From: Pseudomonas wuhanensis
GTDB lineage: Bacteria; Pseudomonadota; Gammaproteobacteria; Pseudomonadales; Pseudomonadaceae
Reading direction: 5' to 3'
Assembly (NCBI RefSeq): GCF_030687395.1
Contig: NZ_CP117430.1
Location: forward strand, 2,852,001-2,916,000
Length of the DNA stretch: 64,000 nucleotides
Shown: positions 1 to 24,495 of the stretch, piece by piece
Layout of the letters: every line of letters begins with the position of its first letter
Position numbering within the stretch: position 1 is the stretch's first letter
The notes under the pieces: generated by a model
Told to the model about the DNA's origin: nothing
Database searches by the model: none
What the model saw: the letters and a program-made list of their open reading frames with translations, nothing else
Program-made: the position numbers and the translations under genes

Positions 1-1264
1 CGGCATAAAGCTGTTCTTGCGCCGCGCTCAGGGTGGGCGAAGCAGCCAGTGCGGCGGTCACCCGTTGTTGCTCGGCGGCACTGCAAGTCGCCATGCGACT
101 CAGGCTGGCGGACGGCTCACGTAAACTGTGCTCGATCACGCTCAGCAGTTGCTCGGCGAGGATCTCGACATGGGCCGAGGTGTAAAGCGCGGCATCAAAA
201 TGCAGTGACAAACCACTGGCTGAGCGCGGCTGATACTGCAACAGCAGCGCGCAACCGGCGCTGACACTGTCAGCCTGTTCGATCTGCCAACCGGCATCGT
301 TCAGGGCACTGTGCGGCGTCATCGAGAGTTCGCGAAAGCCCACGTCCGATAACAACGGCACGTTGCTCAAGTGGCTTGGGTAGCTGTCCCGGGCATCGTT
401 GAGCAGGCCGACGCGCTCGGTCAGTTGCTGGCACAGCGCGGCAAACGACAGCTCGGGCGCGGTGTCGAGGGTCAGCGGCAACGGTTCGCAAAACAGGCCG
501 AGGGCATCGCCCAGCACATCCGGACGGGCCTGGTTCTCGTAGGCGAGCGTCAGGCGTTCGGCTTCGCTGTAGCGTTGCCACAAGGTGACCCAGGCGGCGA
601 GCACGACAGTGCCGCTGCTGACACAGAGGCGGATCGCTTGCTGATCGAGGCGTTGCAGGGTCGCGCCGTCGAGTGGCAGTTGCACCCGGCCCAATTCGAT
701 AGGCGCGGATGGCGCTGTGTTCTGGCGCTGCCAGGGCAACGGCACATCCACAACCACCGCGCTGAATTGCTCATCCCAGAACCGCCGGCTCTGTTCGTCG
801 TCCACCGACTCCAGGCGCCAGGCAGCGTAGTCGGCGTATTGCAGCGGCGGCTCTTGTGGCGCCGCTTGCAAGTAGCCCAGCGCCCACTCTTCGCCGAGGT
901 AGCCCAGGCTGGTGCTGTCCAGATGCAGCGCTGGCAAATGAAGCGTTGCTGATCTGCCATCGACGTCCAGTTGTAGTTCAATTCCCAACGCCTGCAAATC
1001 AGCGGTCGAATCGTCGATCACCTGCATCGGCAGCGACAGCCCCGGCAGTTGCGGGTAACGGGTGCGCAGAATTTCGTGGCGTTGCATCAGCGCCAGCAAA
1101 CTGGTGTTCAGCCGTGCACTGTCCAGCGGTTGTTCACTGCGAATGCGCAGCGTGGCCCGCTGTGCTGTCGGTGCCAGGCGGGTTTGTTGCAGGCGCCACA
1201 GGTGAGCCTGTTGTGGCGACAGTTCAAAGCCTTCCAATGGCGTGTTTTCGTGAGTCTGAGTCAT
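1..1264 (-). CDS. NRPS, N-terminal part only (noncanonical condensation-like domain); runs off left edge
   Basis: This is the last NRPS protein of the siderophore operon visible here; only its first ~421 residues are in the window. The ATG at 1264 opens a frame that stays open to position 1. The visible part is one condensation-superfamily domain (GFELSPQQAHLW near residue 12, LQYADYAAWR near 140, ALGLF near 240). The HHxxxDG motif is absent: the corresponding stretch reads PALHLDST (residues 111-118), with Pro111 and Ala112 where the two His should be. It resembles the N-terminal domain of the NRPS at 24496-27558 (shared SPQQA, PxQVID, LQYADYA.W, ALGLF). The preceding protein already ends in a complete C domain, so this extra domain is better read as an 'interface' domain of the kind described for beta-hydroxylated residues in siderophore NRPSs. 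An A-T and a release domain are expected to the left but cannot be seen. Gap to the upstream gene is 52 nt. Confidence 0.8.
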   Translation of the reverse strand, partial: MTQTHENTPLEGFELSPQQAHLWRLQQTRLAPTAQRATLRIRSEQPLDSARLNTSLLALMQRHEILRTRYPQLPGLSLPMQVIDDSTADLQALGIELQLDVDGRSATLHLPALHLDSTSLGYLGEEWALGYLQAAPQEPPLQYADYAAWRLESVDDEQSRRFWDEQFSAVVVDVPLPWQRQNTAPSAPIELGRVQLPLDGATLQRLDQQAIRLCVSSGTVVLAAWVTLWQRYSEAERLTLAYENQARPDVLGDALGLFCEPLPLTLDTAPELSFAALCQQLTERVGLLNDARDSYPSHLSNVPLLSDVGFRELSMTPHSALNDAGWQIEQADSVSAGCALLLQYQPRSASGLSLHFDAALYTSAHVEILAEQLLSVIEHSLREPSASLSRMATCSAAEQQRVTAALAASPTLSAAQEQLYA

Positions 1265-1316
1265 GCTGAGACCTGTACAGAAAAGTGGGACATGAGCGTC
1301 AATTGGCCGATGACCA

Positions 1317-4300
1317 TCATTGTTCGGCATCCTTCACGACACTGCGGCGACGGGCTTGGCCCAGGGTGCTCTGACGCGCGCTGCCGGCTTCACGCAGCGC
1401 GGCTTGAGCCTGGTCGCGACGGGTCTGTTGCAGTTGATTGAGTGGCTGCAGCAACTGGGCGACGCTGGTGTCGGCGTCCAGGGCGAGTTGCTCCAGCAGG
1501 CAGACGAACAGGCTGTCGAGCAGTTCGATGTAGGCACTGGCGTAACGCCCGGTGTCGTAGTCGTACACCACCAAAAGCCCTTCGCCGTCATCCACGACAT
1601 TGATCAGCAGGTCCACATCCGAAGCCTGTGGCTCCAGCGCTCGCTCGCTGATCGCCAGACCTGGCAATTGCAGGTCCTGTTGACGGGTGTTCTGCACCAC
1701 CAGTTTGACCTGGAAGAACGGTGTGTACCGCGCGTCCCGCTGCGGCAGCAGGTCGGCTACCAGCGCATCGAACGGCAAGTCCTGATGGGCAAAGGCATCC
1801 AGCGCCACACGTCGGGCATCGCTCAGCAGTTCATCAAATGTCTGCTCGGGCGTCACGCGGCAACGCAGCACCAACTGGTTGACGAAGAAGCCAACCATGT
1901 CTTCGGTCTGTTGCTGATGACGGTTGGCGATGTCGGTGCCCACCAGCAGGTCTTCACGTCCGGTCTGCTGATGCAGCAACACGTTCAGCGCACTGTGCAA
2001 CAGCATGAACGGCGAAGCCTCGCGGGCCGCCGCCAACTCGCCGATGGCCCGGGCCAGCGATGCGGGCAGGCGACTGCGATGACGTGCACAACCGCCATGC
2101 TCGCGGGTCTGAGCGCCCGGCAACAACAGCGGCGCCGGGCTGGCTTGCAACTGCTGGCGCCAATAGGCCAGTTGTTGCTGCCAGACCGGACCCGGCAGGT
2201 GCGTGCGTTGCCACACGGCGAAGTCAGCGTATTGCAGGGTCGGGGGGGCGATGCGGGCAGCGGCGGTGCCAAAACCGGTGTAGTCCGTGGCCAGTTGATC
2301 CACCAGTTGTGCAATGGACCAGGCGTCCACGGCAATGTGGTGCATGGCGATGGCCAGTACGTGGGTCTGCGCGTCCAGTTGCAGCAATCGTGCACGAATC
2401 AACGGCGCCTGGGTCAAGTCGAACGGCTGGCCGAAGACCTCAGCCAATTGCACCTGGATGGCCGGTTCCTGTTCCTGTGCCGAGACATGCTGCAGATCGG
2501 TGACCGGCAGAGCAAATTCCTGCGCCGCTTCGATCCGCTGCCAGGGTTCACCGTGATCGCTGTGCACGGTGCTGCGCAGCACCTCATGACGGGCGATCAA
2601 CTGCTCGAACGCCAGGCGCAGGGCTTCGACATTCAGTGCCCCGGTCAAGGTCAGGGCGAACGGAATATTGAAGCCGCTGGAGCCAGGGTTCAACTGCTCC
2701 AGGAACCACAGACGCTGTTGGGCAAACGACAGCGGCAACGGCTGCGAACGGTCTGCCCGAGTAATCGAAGGCAGGGCCATAGGCGTTGCCTGCAAGCGCG
2801 CGCCGTCGATGGCGCGCGCCAGGTTTTCCAGTACCGGGTGATCGAACACCGCACGCAGCGGCAGGTCCACCGCGAGCTGGCTGCGGATCCGCGAAACCAC
2901 CAGCGTTGCCAGCAACGAGTGCCCGCCGAGGGCGAAGAAGTTGTCGTCGGCGCCGATCGCCGCCACGTTGAGAATCTGGGCCCAGATCGCGCCCAGTTGC
3001 TGCTCGGTCTCTGTGCTCAGCGAGCGTCGAAGACTCTGGTCACAGTTGTCCAGCGTCCGTGCGGTCAGCAGTTTGCGGTCGACCTTGCCGTTGGCGTTCT
3101 GCGGCAATGCCTCCAGCTGTTGCCAATGGGCCGGCACCATGTACGACGGCAGGCGTTGGCTCAGCCACTCGCGCAGTTCGGCCACCGGTGTGTCGTCGCC
3201 GGTCCAGTAGGCGACCAGTTGCAGGTCGCCACGCTGGTCGGCGTTGACGATCACGACCACCGCTTGCACCGCGGGATGACGACCGAGGTGATCTTCGATT
3301 TCTCCCAGTTCGATACGGTGACCACGAATTTTCACCTGCTGGTCGCGGCGACCGAGGAACTCGATCACCCCGTCTGCACGCCAGCGCCCCAGGTCACCGG
3401 TACGGTAGAAACGCGCGCCGGGTTCGAACGGGTGCGCGACGAACGCGGCCTGGGTTTTCTCCGGATCGTTCAGGTAACCACGACCGACGCCGACGCCACC
3501 GACGCAGATTTCCCCCGGTACGCCCACCGGCACCGGACGCAATGCTGCGTCCACCAGGTACAGATGGTTGTTGGCGGTCGGCCGGCCAATTGGCATCGCG
3601 TTGCCGCCTTCGCTCGGCACGCTGGTCAGCGGGTGGAAAGCCACGTCGTCCGAACACTCCGCCGGGCCGTAGGCATTCATCAACGGCACATGGGCAAAGC
3701 GGCTCAGCCATGCCTGAGCCAATACCGGCGGCAGGGCTTCACCGGTCGGCAGCAGCCAGCGCAGTGCCGACAGTTGCGTGTCGGTATGGGCGAGGTCGAG
3801 CAGGGCGCGGATCATCGTCGGCACGGCTTCGAGCACCGACAGTTGTTCGTTCTCCAGCGCTTCCAGCAGGCGCTCGGGGTCGTGGGCAATCACGTCCGGC
3901 AAGATATGCACGGTGGCGCCGAGGATCGGCGCGGCGAGGAACTGCCAGACCGAAATGTCGAACGCCGGGGAAGCGGTCTGGGCAATCCGGTCCGCGCTTG
4001 ACAGGCCCAGCGTCGGCACCTTGCCAAAGATGTTGTTGAGCATGCCCCGTTGCTCGACCATCGCGCCTTTGGGCATGCCGGTGGAACCCGAGGTGAATAT
4101 CACATAGGCCAGGTCGTCAGGGCTGCCCGCCATCAGCAGTGGTGTTGCGTCACCGGCCAGCCACAGGGTTTCGGTGCGCAGGCGTCGCGGTGTCTCAGCG
4201 CACGCGGCCAGTGCCGGGTCGATGACCGCGTCGGCACTTTCACTGGTCAACAGAATCGTTGCCCCGGACAGTTCGAGAATCTCGCTCAGGCGCTGTGGCG

Positions 4301-7300
4301 GATGCTTGATGTCCAACGGCAAATAGGCTGCGCCAGCCTTGAGCACGGCGATCATCATGCTCAGCAGCGGCAGGCCGCGTTCACCGGCCAGGGCCACCAG
4401 GGTGTCACGACCCGCGCCGGTTTCGATCAGCGCACGGGCCAGGCGGTTCGAGCGCTGATCCAGCTCGGCGTAGCTCAGGCTGTCGGCGCCACATACGGCA
4501 GCGATGCGTTGCGGATGCATCGCCACTTGCCGGGCGAACAGCTCGGCGTAGGTCTGGTCCAGCGGGAACTCGAGCTCACTGCGGTTCCAGTCCACCAGCA
4601 GGGTCTGGCGTTCCTCGGGCGTGAGCAGCGACAACGAGCTCAGTGGTGCGTCAGGCTGGGCAACCATTTGCGTCAGCAACTGACGCAGGTGGCCGAGCAT
4701 GCGCTGCACGGTGTCGGCGTCAAAACGCGCGGCATCGTAGGTCAGGCGAATGCCCAGACGATCACCCGGGTAAAGCACCACGGTCATCGGGTAGTTGGTG
4801 TGCACGCGGTCTTCATAGATGTCGACGTTGAAGTCCACCTGACGATCCGACAGGCCGGCATCGAAGGGGGCGTTTTCGAACACCACCAGGCTGTCGAACA
4901 GCGAACGACCGTGCTCGATTTCACTCCAGCGTTGAATGTCCACCAGCGGCGCATGTTCGTAGGCACGCAACTCGAAGTTATGGGCGAACAGCGCTTGCAG
5001 CCACGGCACCACGCATTGTGAGTCGTCAACCTTGACCCGCAGCGGCAGGCTGTTGATGAACAGCCCGACAATGTCTTCCACGCCCGGCAAATCGGTCGGA
5101 CGGCCCGACACCGTGACGCCGAACAGCACGTCGTCGCTGCCGCTGTAGCGCGACAACAGCAACGCCCAGGCGCCCTGAATCCAGGTGTTGGGCGTGAGTT
5201 GGTGCTGTTGGCACAAGGCGGTCAGTGCGCGGGTGTCGGCAATCGACAGGGTGACGTCAAGGTTGGCCACCGCTTCGACTGCTTGCTCGGTGACGGCCGG
5301 GCGATCCACCACCAGCGGCGTCGGCGCGCTGAAACCGGCCAGTTCGCGGGTCCAGAACTGTTCGGTAACGGACGTATCCTGGCATTGCAGCCAATGGATG
5401 TAGTTGCTGAACGATGGCAGTAACGGACGGGCCACGGGCTGACCCAGTACCCGCGCCTGGTAGTGGGCGAACAGGTCGGCCATCAACAGACCGAAGCACC
5501 AGGCATCGGTCAGAATGTGATGGAAGCTGCGCACGATCAGGAATTCCTGATCGGCCACCTGGAACACCCGAAGGAAGGTCAGCGGCGGGCGACGCATGTC
5601 GAAACCCTGACGGCATTCGGCGTCCAGCACCGCGTCCAGTTGGCGCTGGCGAGCGGCTACGTCGAGGCCACGCCAGTCGTACCAGGCGAATGCCGGGTCG
5701 GTCTCGTGGTAGACGCATTGCAGCGCGGCCTTGCCGTCTTGCCACCAGAAACCGGTGCGCAGCATCGGGTGCCGGGCCAGTTGTTGCTCCCAGGCGTATT
5801 CGATGGCGGTGCGGTCCAGTTCGCCGTCCCAGCGATAACGTTGCTGCATCAGATAAATGCCGCTGTTGGGACGCAGCAGGGTGTGCAGCAGCATGCCTTC
5901 CTGCATTGGCGACAGGGGCAGCAAGTCATCGATGCCGGCCCAGTCGAAGTGTGCGCCCAGGGTTGTGAGGTCGTGTCCGGCTGCGTGGCACAACGGGAAC
6001 GTATGAGCGCCGGGAATGGCTTGCTCGGCGTCGGCGGCCAGCAAGTTCAGACGCTGTTCCAGCGCCTCGGCCCAGCGTTCGGCGCCCGGACCACGGCAAT
6101 CGATCTGCAACTGACCTTGTTGCAGGCTGACAGACACGGTCACCCCGGCAGCATCAGTAGGCGCGCTGGCGGCAATGACCTCGCCCAGCGGTCCTTCGGA
6201 TGCCTGCCATTCGCCGGCCATGATGATATGCACCGTCGGCTGCGGCAGGCTCAGCAGGGGATCACGCAGGTAGTCGTTATCAGCGAGGTAACGCAGCACA
6301 CCGTAATCGTCACCGGCGTGCGGTGCGGCGGCCAGTTGCGCATCGACCTGTGCGAGCAACTGCGCAGCGCTGGCGCAAGGTGTCACGGTCAGACGCAGGG
6401 GGACCGCGTGGCTCAGGGCACCGATCACCGTGGCCGGGTTGAAATCGGTGCGGCTCAGGGGGCTGGTGAGCGGCAGGCGTGCGCGCTCGCAGCGGCCGCG
6501 ATCCAGGCTCAGCCAAACATCTTGCCCGGCACTTTGCTGCGCCAGCTCCGCAGCGACTGCTGTGGCGACCAACGAGGCCCAGGGCGCATGGCTGCGCCGT
6601 TGCAGCAGGTTCAGGCGAGCGTTGAGCGGCGCCGGGATCTGCACGCGGGTTTCAGTTGCCACGGTGTTCTGCGGCGGGGTTGGTGGCAGGGTTTCGCCAG
6701 CGTATTGCAGCCAGTATTCCCAGGCCGATTCCAGCCCGTCTTCATCGGCTGCGTAGCTGTTCTGATGCTCGGCCCATTCATCCAGATTGCCGCCGTGACG
6801 CGGCAACTCGATCGCACGGTCGTATTGCGCTTGAGCCACGGCCAGCGTCAAGTCCGTCATCAGTAATGCCCAGGAGGCCGCATCCAGGCGCAGTGCATGG
6901 CTCACCAACAGCACAGCGTCGCCCTGTTCCGAAAGACAGGCATGCCAGCCTTCGCCCGCCGCGTGATCCAGCCCGGCCAGGGTGGTTTCGGCCAGTTCGG
7001 TCAATGCGTTCGAGTCATCGAGGTTCAGTGGCTGACGGCTGGCGCTGACCGGTTTAGGCGTGGCGGGCAGGGTTTGCGCCCAAGTGCCGTCCGCCTGCCG
7101 GGCCAGACCCAGTTGCAGCGCACGGTGTTGCTGTTGCAGGGCCAACACGGCGCGGTTCAACACCTCGACGGTGATCGGTGCATTCATGGCCACGCAGCGC
7201 CAGTCCGCTGTCAGTGGGCCGGCTTCGAGCCGAGCGTGCTGACCTGGTGTCAGCGGCACATTGCGCGCAGCACTGGACGTATCGCGGCTGTAGTTCGCCC

Positions 7301-10300
7301 CTTGGCTGATCACCGCAGAAATTTCGGCGATGGTGCGGTTTTCGAACAACTGCTTGGGCGTCAGCTTCATGCCGCGCTGGTGGGCGCGAGCGATGATCTG
7401 CAGGTTGAGAATCGAATCGCCGCCCAGGGCGAAGAAGTTGTCGTGAATGCCCACGCGTTCGACCCGCAACACATCCTGCCAGATCTCGGCGAAGGCGATT
7501 TCCACCGCATCTCGCGGGGCCTCGTAATTGTCCTGGCTGGCCGGGGCATCGGGCAATGGCAGGCGTGCGATGTCCGGTTTGCCGTTGGCGTTCAGCGGAA
7601 TGGCATCCAGCGCGATGAAGTCCGACGGCACCATGTAATCCGGCACGCGCAGGGCCAGGTCATGGCGCAGCTTGTCGGCGGACATGGAGGTGCTTGCCAC
7701 CAGCCAGGCGACCAGGCGTGGCGCCTCGTTGGCCGGTTGCACCACGCGCACCAGCACTTGCTGGAGGTTGCTCGACAGGCGTTTGATCTGTGCTTCGACT
7801 TCGCCCAGTTCGATGCGATAGCCGCGCAACTTGATCTGGTTGTCGACGCGCCCGAGGAACGCCAGTTCGCCGGATTCCAGCCAACGCACACGGTCACCGG
7901 TACGGTAGGCGCGGGGCAGGTCGGCAATGGCCGTGAAGCGTGCGGCGGTTTGCGTTGGATCGCCGAGGTAGTCCATGGCCAGGCCTTCGCCGCCCACCCA
8001 CAGTTCGCCCGGCACGCCGACCGGCACGGGGTGACCGTGTTTGTCGAGGACCCGCAGTTGGCGGTTCGGTTGCGGATGGCCGAGCGGCTGCACACAGGCC
8101 AGTGGCGAGTCGATGCGTGACAGGCAAATGCCCACGGCACTTTCGGTCGGGCCGTAGTGGTTGTAGACCGCGAGTTCCGGGCGCAGCGCCCGGATCGTAT
8201 CCAGTAATGCACCTTGCAGTGCTTCGCCGCCGAGTAACAAGGCGCGGCGCGGCAGCAGGCTGGCGTCGGGGTGAGCGGCGAGCAAACCGTGCAGGTGGTT
8301 GGGGGTGAGCTTGACCAGATCCGGGGTGAATTCGGCGAAGCACTGTGCCAGGGCGTTCGGGTCGGCACGGGTGTCGTCATCCACCAGCAGAAGGCTGCCA
8401 CCGCTGACCAGAGCGCCGAATAACTGGGTGTAACCGAGGTCCGCCGCCAGGGTCGACAGCAGCGCATGGCGCCACGGTTGTTCAGCCTCGGCGCAACCCA
8501 ATTCCGCGAGAATGCCAGTGACATAGGCGACGATGGCGCGATGAGACAGGCGCACGCCTTTCGGCGTACCGGTGGAGCCGGAGGTGTAGATCACATAGGC
8601 GCAAGCCTGTTGATCCACCGCTGGCAGGTCGATGCCGGTGGCGCGAGCCGAGGCGTCGATCACTTGTGCAGAGGCGGTGTCGAAGGTCGGCGCGCCGATG
8701 ATGAAGTTCACTTCGGCACTGGCCATCAACGCACTCAGGCGCGAGGCCGGTTGGCCGAGGTCCAGCGGCAGGAAGCAGCCGCCGGCCTGCATCACTGCCA
8801 GCAGCGAAACCACTGCGTCGTTGCAACGGGGCAGGGCCAGCGCCACGCGATCACCCGGTTGCAGGCCGCGCTGACGCAACGCGCTGGCCAGTCCGGTCGA
8901 AGCTTCAAGCAGTTCGCCATAACTCAAGGCGCCGTTGGCGTCGCGCACGGCTTCACGCTCGGGGTGACGGCGGGCCTGGGCGGCGATCAGTTCATGCAGC
9001 GCAGCCTCAGGCAATTCGAGGGGTGCACCGTTGCCCCAGGTGCGAGTCAGGCTCAGTTCCTGCGGCGGGCACAGCGGTACATCGGTCAGTGGTCGATTGG
9101 CGTCGCGGCTCAGTTCCTCGATCAGCGTCACCAATTGCTGCAACAGGCGCGCACCAGCGGCATCGGACAAGCGTTTGCGCTGATGCACCAGATGCAACTG
9201 CAAGCATTCGCTTTCCATCGAAGCAATCAGCGACATCGGGTAGTTGTTGCGCCCACCCGTGTGGCGCAAAGGCGCGGAGTGTTCGGCATCCGGCAACCCG
9301 ACGAGACCGTCGTCGATCTGATCGAGCTCCCGAGGGAACGGGAAGTTTTCGAACACCATGATCGCTTCAAACAACTCGCCACCAGGCGGCAGCGCGGTCA
9401 ATGCCCGCAAACTGGCCAGCGGTGTGTGTTCGTGTTCGCGCATCTCGGCGTTCCAGTCCTGGATGCCCGCCAGCCATTGACCAACGGTTGGCGCATCGTC
9501 CCAGCGCACCCGCAACGGCAAGGTGTTGATGAACAGACCGACCATGCGCTCGACACCGCTCAGGCGCTGCGGACGGCCGGCCACAGTGACGCCGATCAGG
9601 GCTTCGTCGCTGCCGTTATGGCGGCCAAGCAGATAAGCGTAAGCCGCTTGCAGCAACGTGTTGACGGTCAGGTTGTTGTCGCGGGCGAAGCTGGTCAGGC
9701 GAGCGGTGGTGACGGCATCCAGCACACGCTGATGCTCGGTGCAGGGCAGGTGCGCTTCCACGTGATCGACAAGCAGACCGCGTGGGTCCAATTCGGGTAT
9801 GCGGGTGGTGTGGGCGAAGTCTGCCAGACGGCTGCGCCAGAACTCATCGGCCGAAGGACGTTCGCTGAGGTATGCCACGTAATCCTGGAACGGACGCACG
9901 GTCTCCAGCGCGGCGTTTTGCCCGCGTCGTGCGGCGCGGTACAGATCGCGCCAGTCCGCCAGCAACGAACCAACGCTCCAGCCATCGAGCAACAGGTGAT
10001 GGTGGGTCCACACCAGCGACCACTGCGCTTGTCCGTTCACATCGTCCAGTCGCGCCAGGGTCAAACGCATCAGCGGGGCCGCGCCCAGCTCGAAAGCCTG
10101 TGCGTGATCTTCCGCCGCCAATGCCGTCAGCCCTTGCGGGTTGCCGCGCAAGTCGACTTCGCGCAGCGGCAAGTCGACTTCCTTGAGAATGACCTGATAG
10201 GCGTCGTCCAGCTCTTCCCAGAGGAACGCCGTGCGCAACACCGCGTGGCGTTGCATCAAGGCCAGCCAGGCCTGACGGAAAGCATTGAGGTCGAGGTCAC

Positions 10301-10421
10301 CGGCCAGCCCGATGTTCATCTGCTGGTAATAGACCCGGGACTCCGGCGCATAAGCCTCGTGGTACAGCAGGCCTTTTTGCAGGGGTGTCAGCGAATAGAT
10401 GTTTTCGATTTGGTCATGCAT
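1317..10421 (-). CDS. NRPS, C-A(Asp)-T-E-like(inactive)-C-A(Dab)-T-C
   Basis: A 3034-residue NRPS subunit. Domains in order: C about 5-440 (HH at 141-142, DGWS), A 470-960, T with phosphopantetheine Ser1003 in GGDS, an epimerase-like domain 1035-1480, C 1490-1930 (HH 1634-1635), A 1950-2460, T with Ser2502 in GGHS, and a C-terminal C domain 2540-2990 (HH 2694-2695). Reading the specificity residues by hand, the first A domain gives D-L-T-K-L-G-H-V-G-K, close to the Asp code; the second gives D-I-W-E-L-T-A-D-D-K, the Pseudomonas Dab code. The epimerase-like domain has HALRLDAASW, so the second, catalytic His is Ala1176 and it should not epimerise. The protein ends in a C domain with no A domain after it; the next gene supplies the rest of that module. 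An in-frame GTG at 10457 is possible, but the ATG at 10421 opens directly on the C domain. It lies 87 nt after the preceding NRPS. Confidence 0.9.
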   Translation of the reverse strand: MHDQIENIYSLTPLQKGLLYHEAYAPESRVYYQQMNIGLAGDLDLNAFRQAWLALMQRHAVLRTAFLWEELDDAYQVILKEVDLPLREVDLRGNPQGLTALAAEDHAQAFELGAAPLMRLTLARLDDVNGQAQWSLVWTHHHLLLDGWSVGSLLADWRDLYRAARRGQNAALETVRPFQDYVAYLSERPSADEFWRSRLADFAHTTRIPELDPRGLLVDHVEAHLPCTEHQRVLDAVTTARLTSFARDNNLTVNTLLQAAYAYLLGRHNGSDEALIGVTVAGRPQRLSGVERMVGLFINTLPLRVRWDDAPTVGQWLAGIQDWNAEMREHEHTPLASLRALTALPPGGELFEAIMVFENFPFPRELDQIDDGLVGLPDAEHSAPLRHTGGRNNYPMSLIASMESECLQLHLVHQRKRLSDAAGARLLQQLVTLIEELSRDANRPLTDVPLCPPQELSLTRTWGNGAPLELPEAALHELIAAQARRHPEREAVRDANGALSYGELLEASTGLASALRQRGLQPGDRVALALPRCNDAVVSLLAVMQAGGCFLPLDLGQPASRLSALMASAEVNFIIGAPTFDTASAQVIDASARATGIDLPAVDQQACAYVIYTSGSTGTPKGVRLSHRAIVAYVTGILAELGCAEAEQPWRHALLSTLAADLGYTQLFGALVSGGSLLLVDDDTRADPNALAQCFAEFTPDLVKLTPNHLHGLLAAHPDASLLPRRALLLGGEALQGALLDTIRALRPELAVYNHYGPTESAVGICLSRIDSPLACVQPLGHPQPNRQLRVLDKHGHPVPVGVPGELWVGGEGLAMDYLGDPTQTAARFTAIADLPRAYRTGDRVRWLESGELAFLGRVDNQIKLRGYRIELGEVEAQIKRLSSNLQQVLVRVVQPANEAPRLVAWLVASTSMSADKLRHDLALRVPDYMVPSDFIALDAIPLNANGKPDIARLPLPDAPASQDNYEAPRDAVEIAFAEIWQDVLRVERVGIHDNFFALGGDSILNLQIIARAHQRGMKLTPKQLFENRTIAEISAVISQGANYSRDTSSAARNVPLTPGQHARLEAGPLTADWRCVAMNAPITVEVLNRAVLALQQQHRALQLGLARQADGTWAQTLPATPKPVSASRQPLNLDDSNALTELAETTLAGLDHAAGEGWHACLSEQGDAVLLVSHALRLDAASWALLMTDLTLAVAQAQYDRAIELPRHGGNLDEWAEHQNSYAADEDGLESAWEYWLQYAGETLPPTPPQNTVATETRVQIPAPLNARLNLLQRRSHAPWASLVATAVAAELAQQSAGQDVWLSLDRGRCERARLPLTSPLSRTDFNPATVIGALSHAVPLRLTVTPCASAAQLLAQVDAQLAAAPHAGDDYGVLRYLADNDYLRDPLLSLPQPTVHIIMAGEWQASEGPLGEVIAASAPTDAAGVTVSVSLQQGQLQIDCRGPGAERWAEALEQRLNLLAADAEQAIPGAHTFPLCHAAGHDLTTLGAHFDWAGIDDLLPLSPMQEGMLLHTLLRPNSGIYLMQQRYRWDGELDRTAIEYAWEQQLARHPMLRTGFWWQDGKAALQCVYHETDPAFAWYDWRGLDVAARQRQLDAVLDAECRQGFDMRRPPLTFLRVFQVADQEFLIVRSFHHILTDAWCFGLLMADLFAHYQARVLGQPVARPLLPSFSNYIHWLQCQDTSVTEQFWTRELAGFSAPTPLVVDRPAVTEQAVEAVANLDVTLSIADTRALTALCQQHQLTPNTWIQGAWALLLSRYSGSDDVLFGVTVSGRPTDLPGVEDIVGLFINSLPLRVKVDDSQCVVPWLQALFAHNFELRAYEHAPLVDIQRWSEIEHGRSLFDSLVVFENAPFDAGLSDRQVDFNVDIYEDRVHTNYPMTVVLYPGDRLGIRLTYDAARFDADTVQRMLGHLRQLLTQMVAQPDAPLSSLSLLTPEERQTLLVDWNRSELEFPLDQTYAELFARQVAMHPQRIAAVCGADSLSYAELDQRSNRLARALIETGAGRDTLVALAGERGLPLLSMMIAVLKAGAAYLPLDIKHPPQRLSEILELSGATILLTSESADAVIDPALAACAETPRRLRTETLWLAGDATPLLMAGSPDDLAYVIFTSGSTGMPKGAMVEQRGMLNNIFGKVPTLGLSSADRIAQTASPAFDISVWQFLAAPILGATVHILPDVIAHDPERLLEALENEQLSVLEAVPTMIRALLDLAHTDTQLSALRWLLPTGEALPPVLAQAWLSRFAHVPLMNAYGPAECSDDVAFHPLTSVPSEGGNAMPIGRPTANNHLYLVDAALRPVPVGVPGEICVGGVGVGRGYLNDPEKTQAAFVAHPFEPGARFYRTGDLGRWRADGVIEFLGRRDQQVKIRGHRIELGEIEDHLGRHPAVQAVVVIVNADQRGDLQLVAYWTGDDTPVAELREWLSQRLPSYMVPAHWQQLEALPQNANGKVDRKLLTARTLDNCDQSLRRSLSTETEQQLGAIWAQILNVAAIGADDNFFALGGHSLLATLVVSRIRSQLAVDLPLRAVFDHPVLENLARAIDGARLQATPMALPSITRADRSQPLPLSFAQQRLWFLEQLNPGSSGFNIPFALTLTGALNVEALRLAFEQLIARHEVLRSTVHSDHGEPWQRIEAAQEFALPVTDLQHVSAQEQEPAIQVQLAEVFGQPFDLTQAPLIRARLLQLDAQTHVLAIAMHHIAVDAWSIAQLVDQLATDYTGFGTAAARIAPPTLQYADFAVWQRTHLPGPVWQQQLAYWRQQLQASPAPLLLPGAQTREHGGCARHRSRLPASLARAIGELAAAREASPFMLLHSALNVLLHQQTGREDLLVGTDIANRHQQQTEDMVGFFVNQLVLRCRVTPEQTFDELLSDARRVALDAFAHQDLPFDALVADLLPQRDARYTPFFQVKLVVQNTRQQDLQLPGLAISERALEPQASDVDLLINVVDDGEGLLVVYDYDTGRYASAYIELLDSLFVCLLEQLALDADTSVAQLLQPLNQLQQTRRDQAQAALREAGSARQSTLGQARRRSVVKDAEQ

Positions 10422-10508
10422 GGCAGCAGTGTTCAATCCAGAAAAACGAGGAGGCACGTGCGCCGCGAACGGCGCACTCCGAAGTCAAATACAGGTCGAT
10501 ACCGGGGC

Positions 10509-24443
<13,935 letters not shown>

Positions 24444-24495
24444 TGAAAGCGTCCTGCAAAAAAAGGGGCAATGGCGCGGCGAAGTGGGCGGCCGG

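Noticed and set aside
1320..4001. Long open frame (893 codons) on the plus strand opposite the NRPS
   Set aside because: It is antisense to a clear NRPS with intact motifs and arises from the high-GC codon pattern. Its translation is rich in Gln, Arg and His and has no family features.
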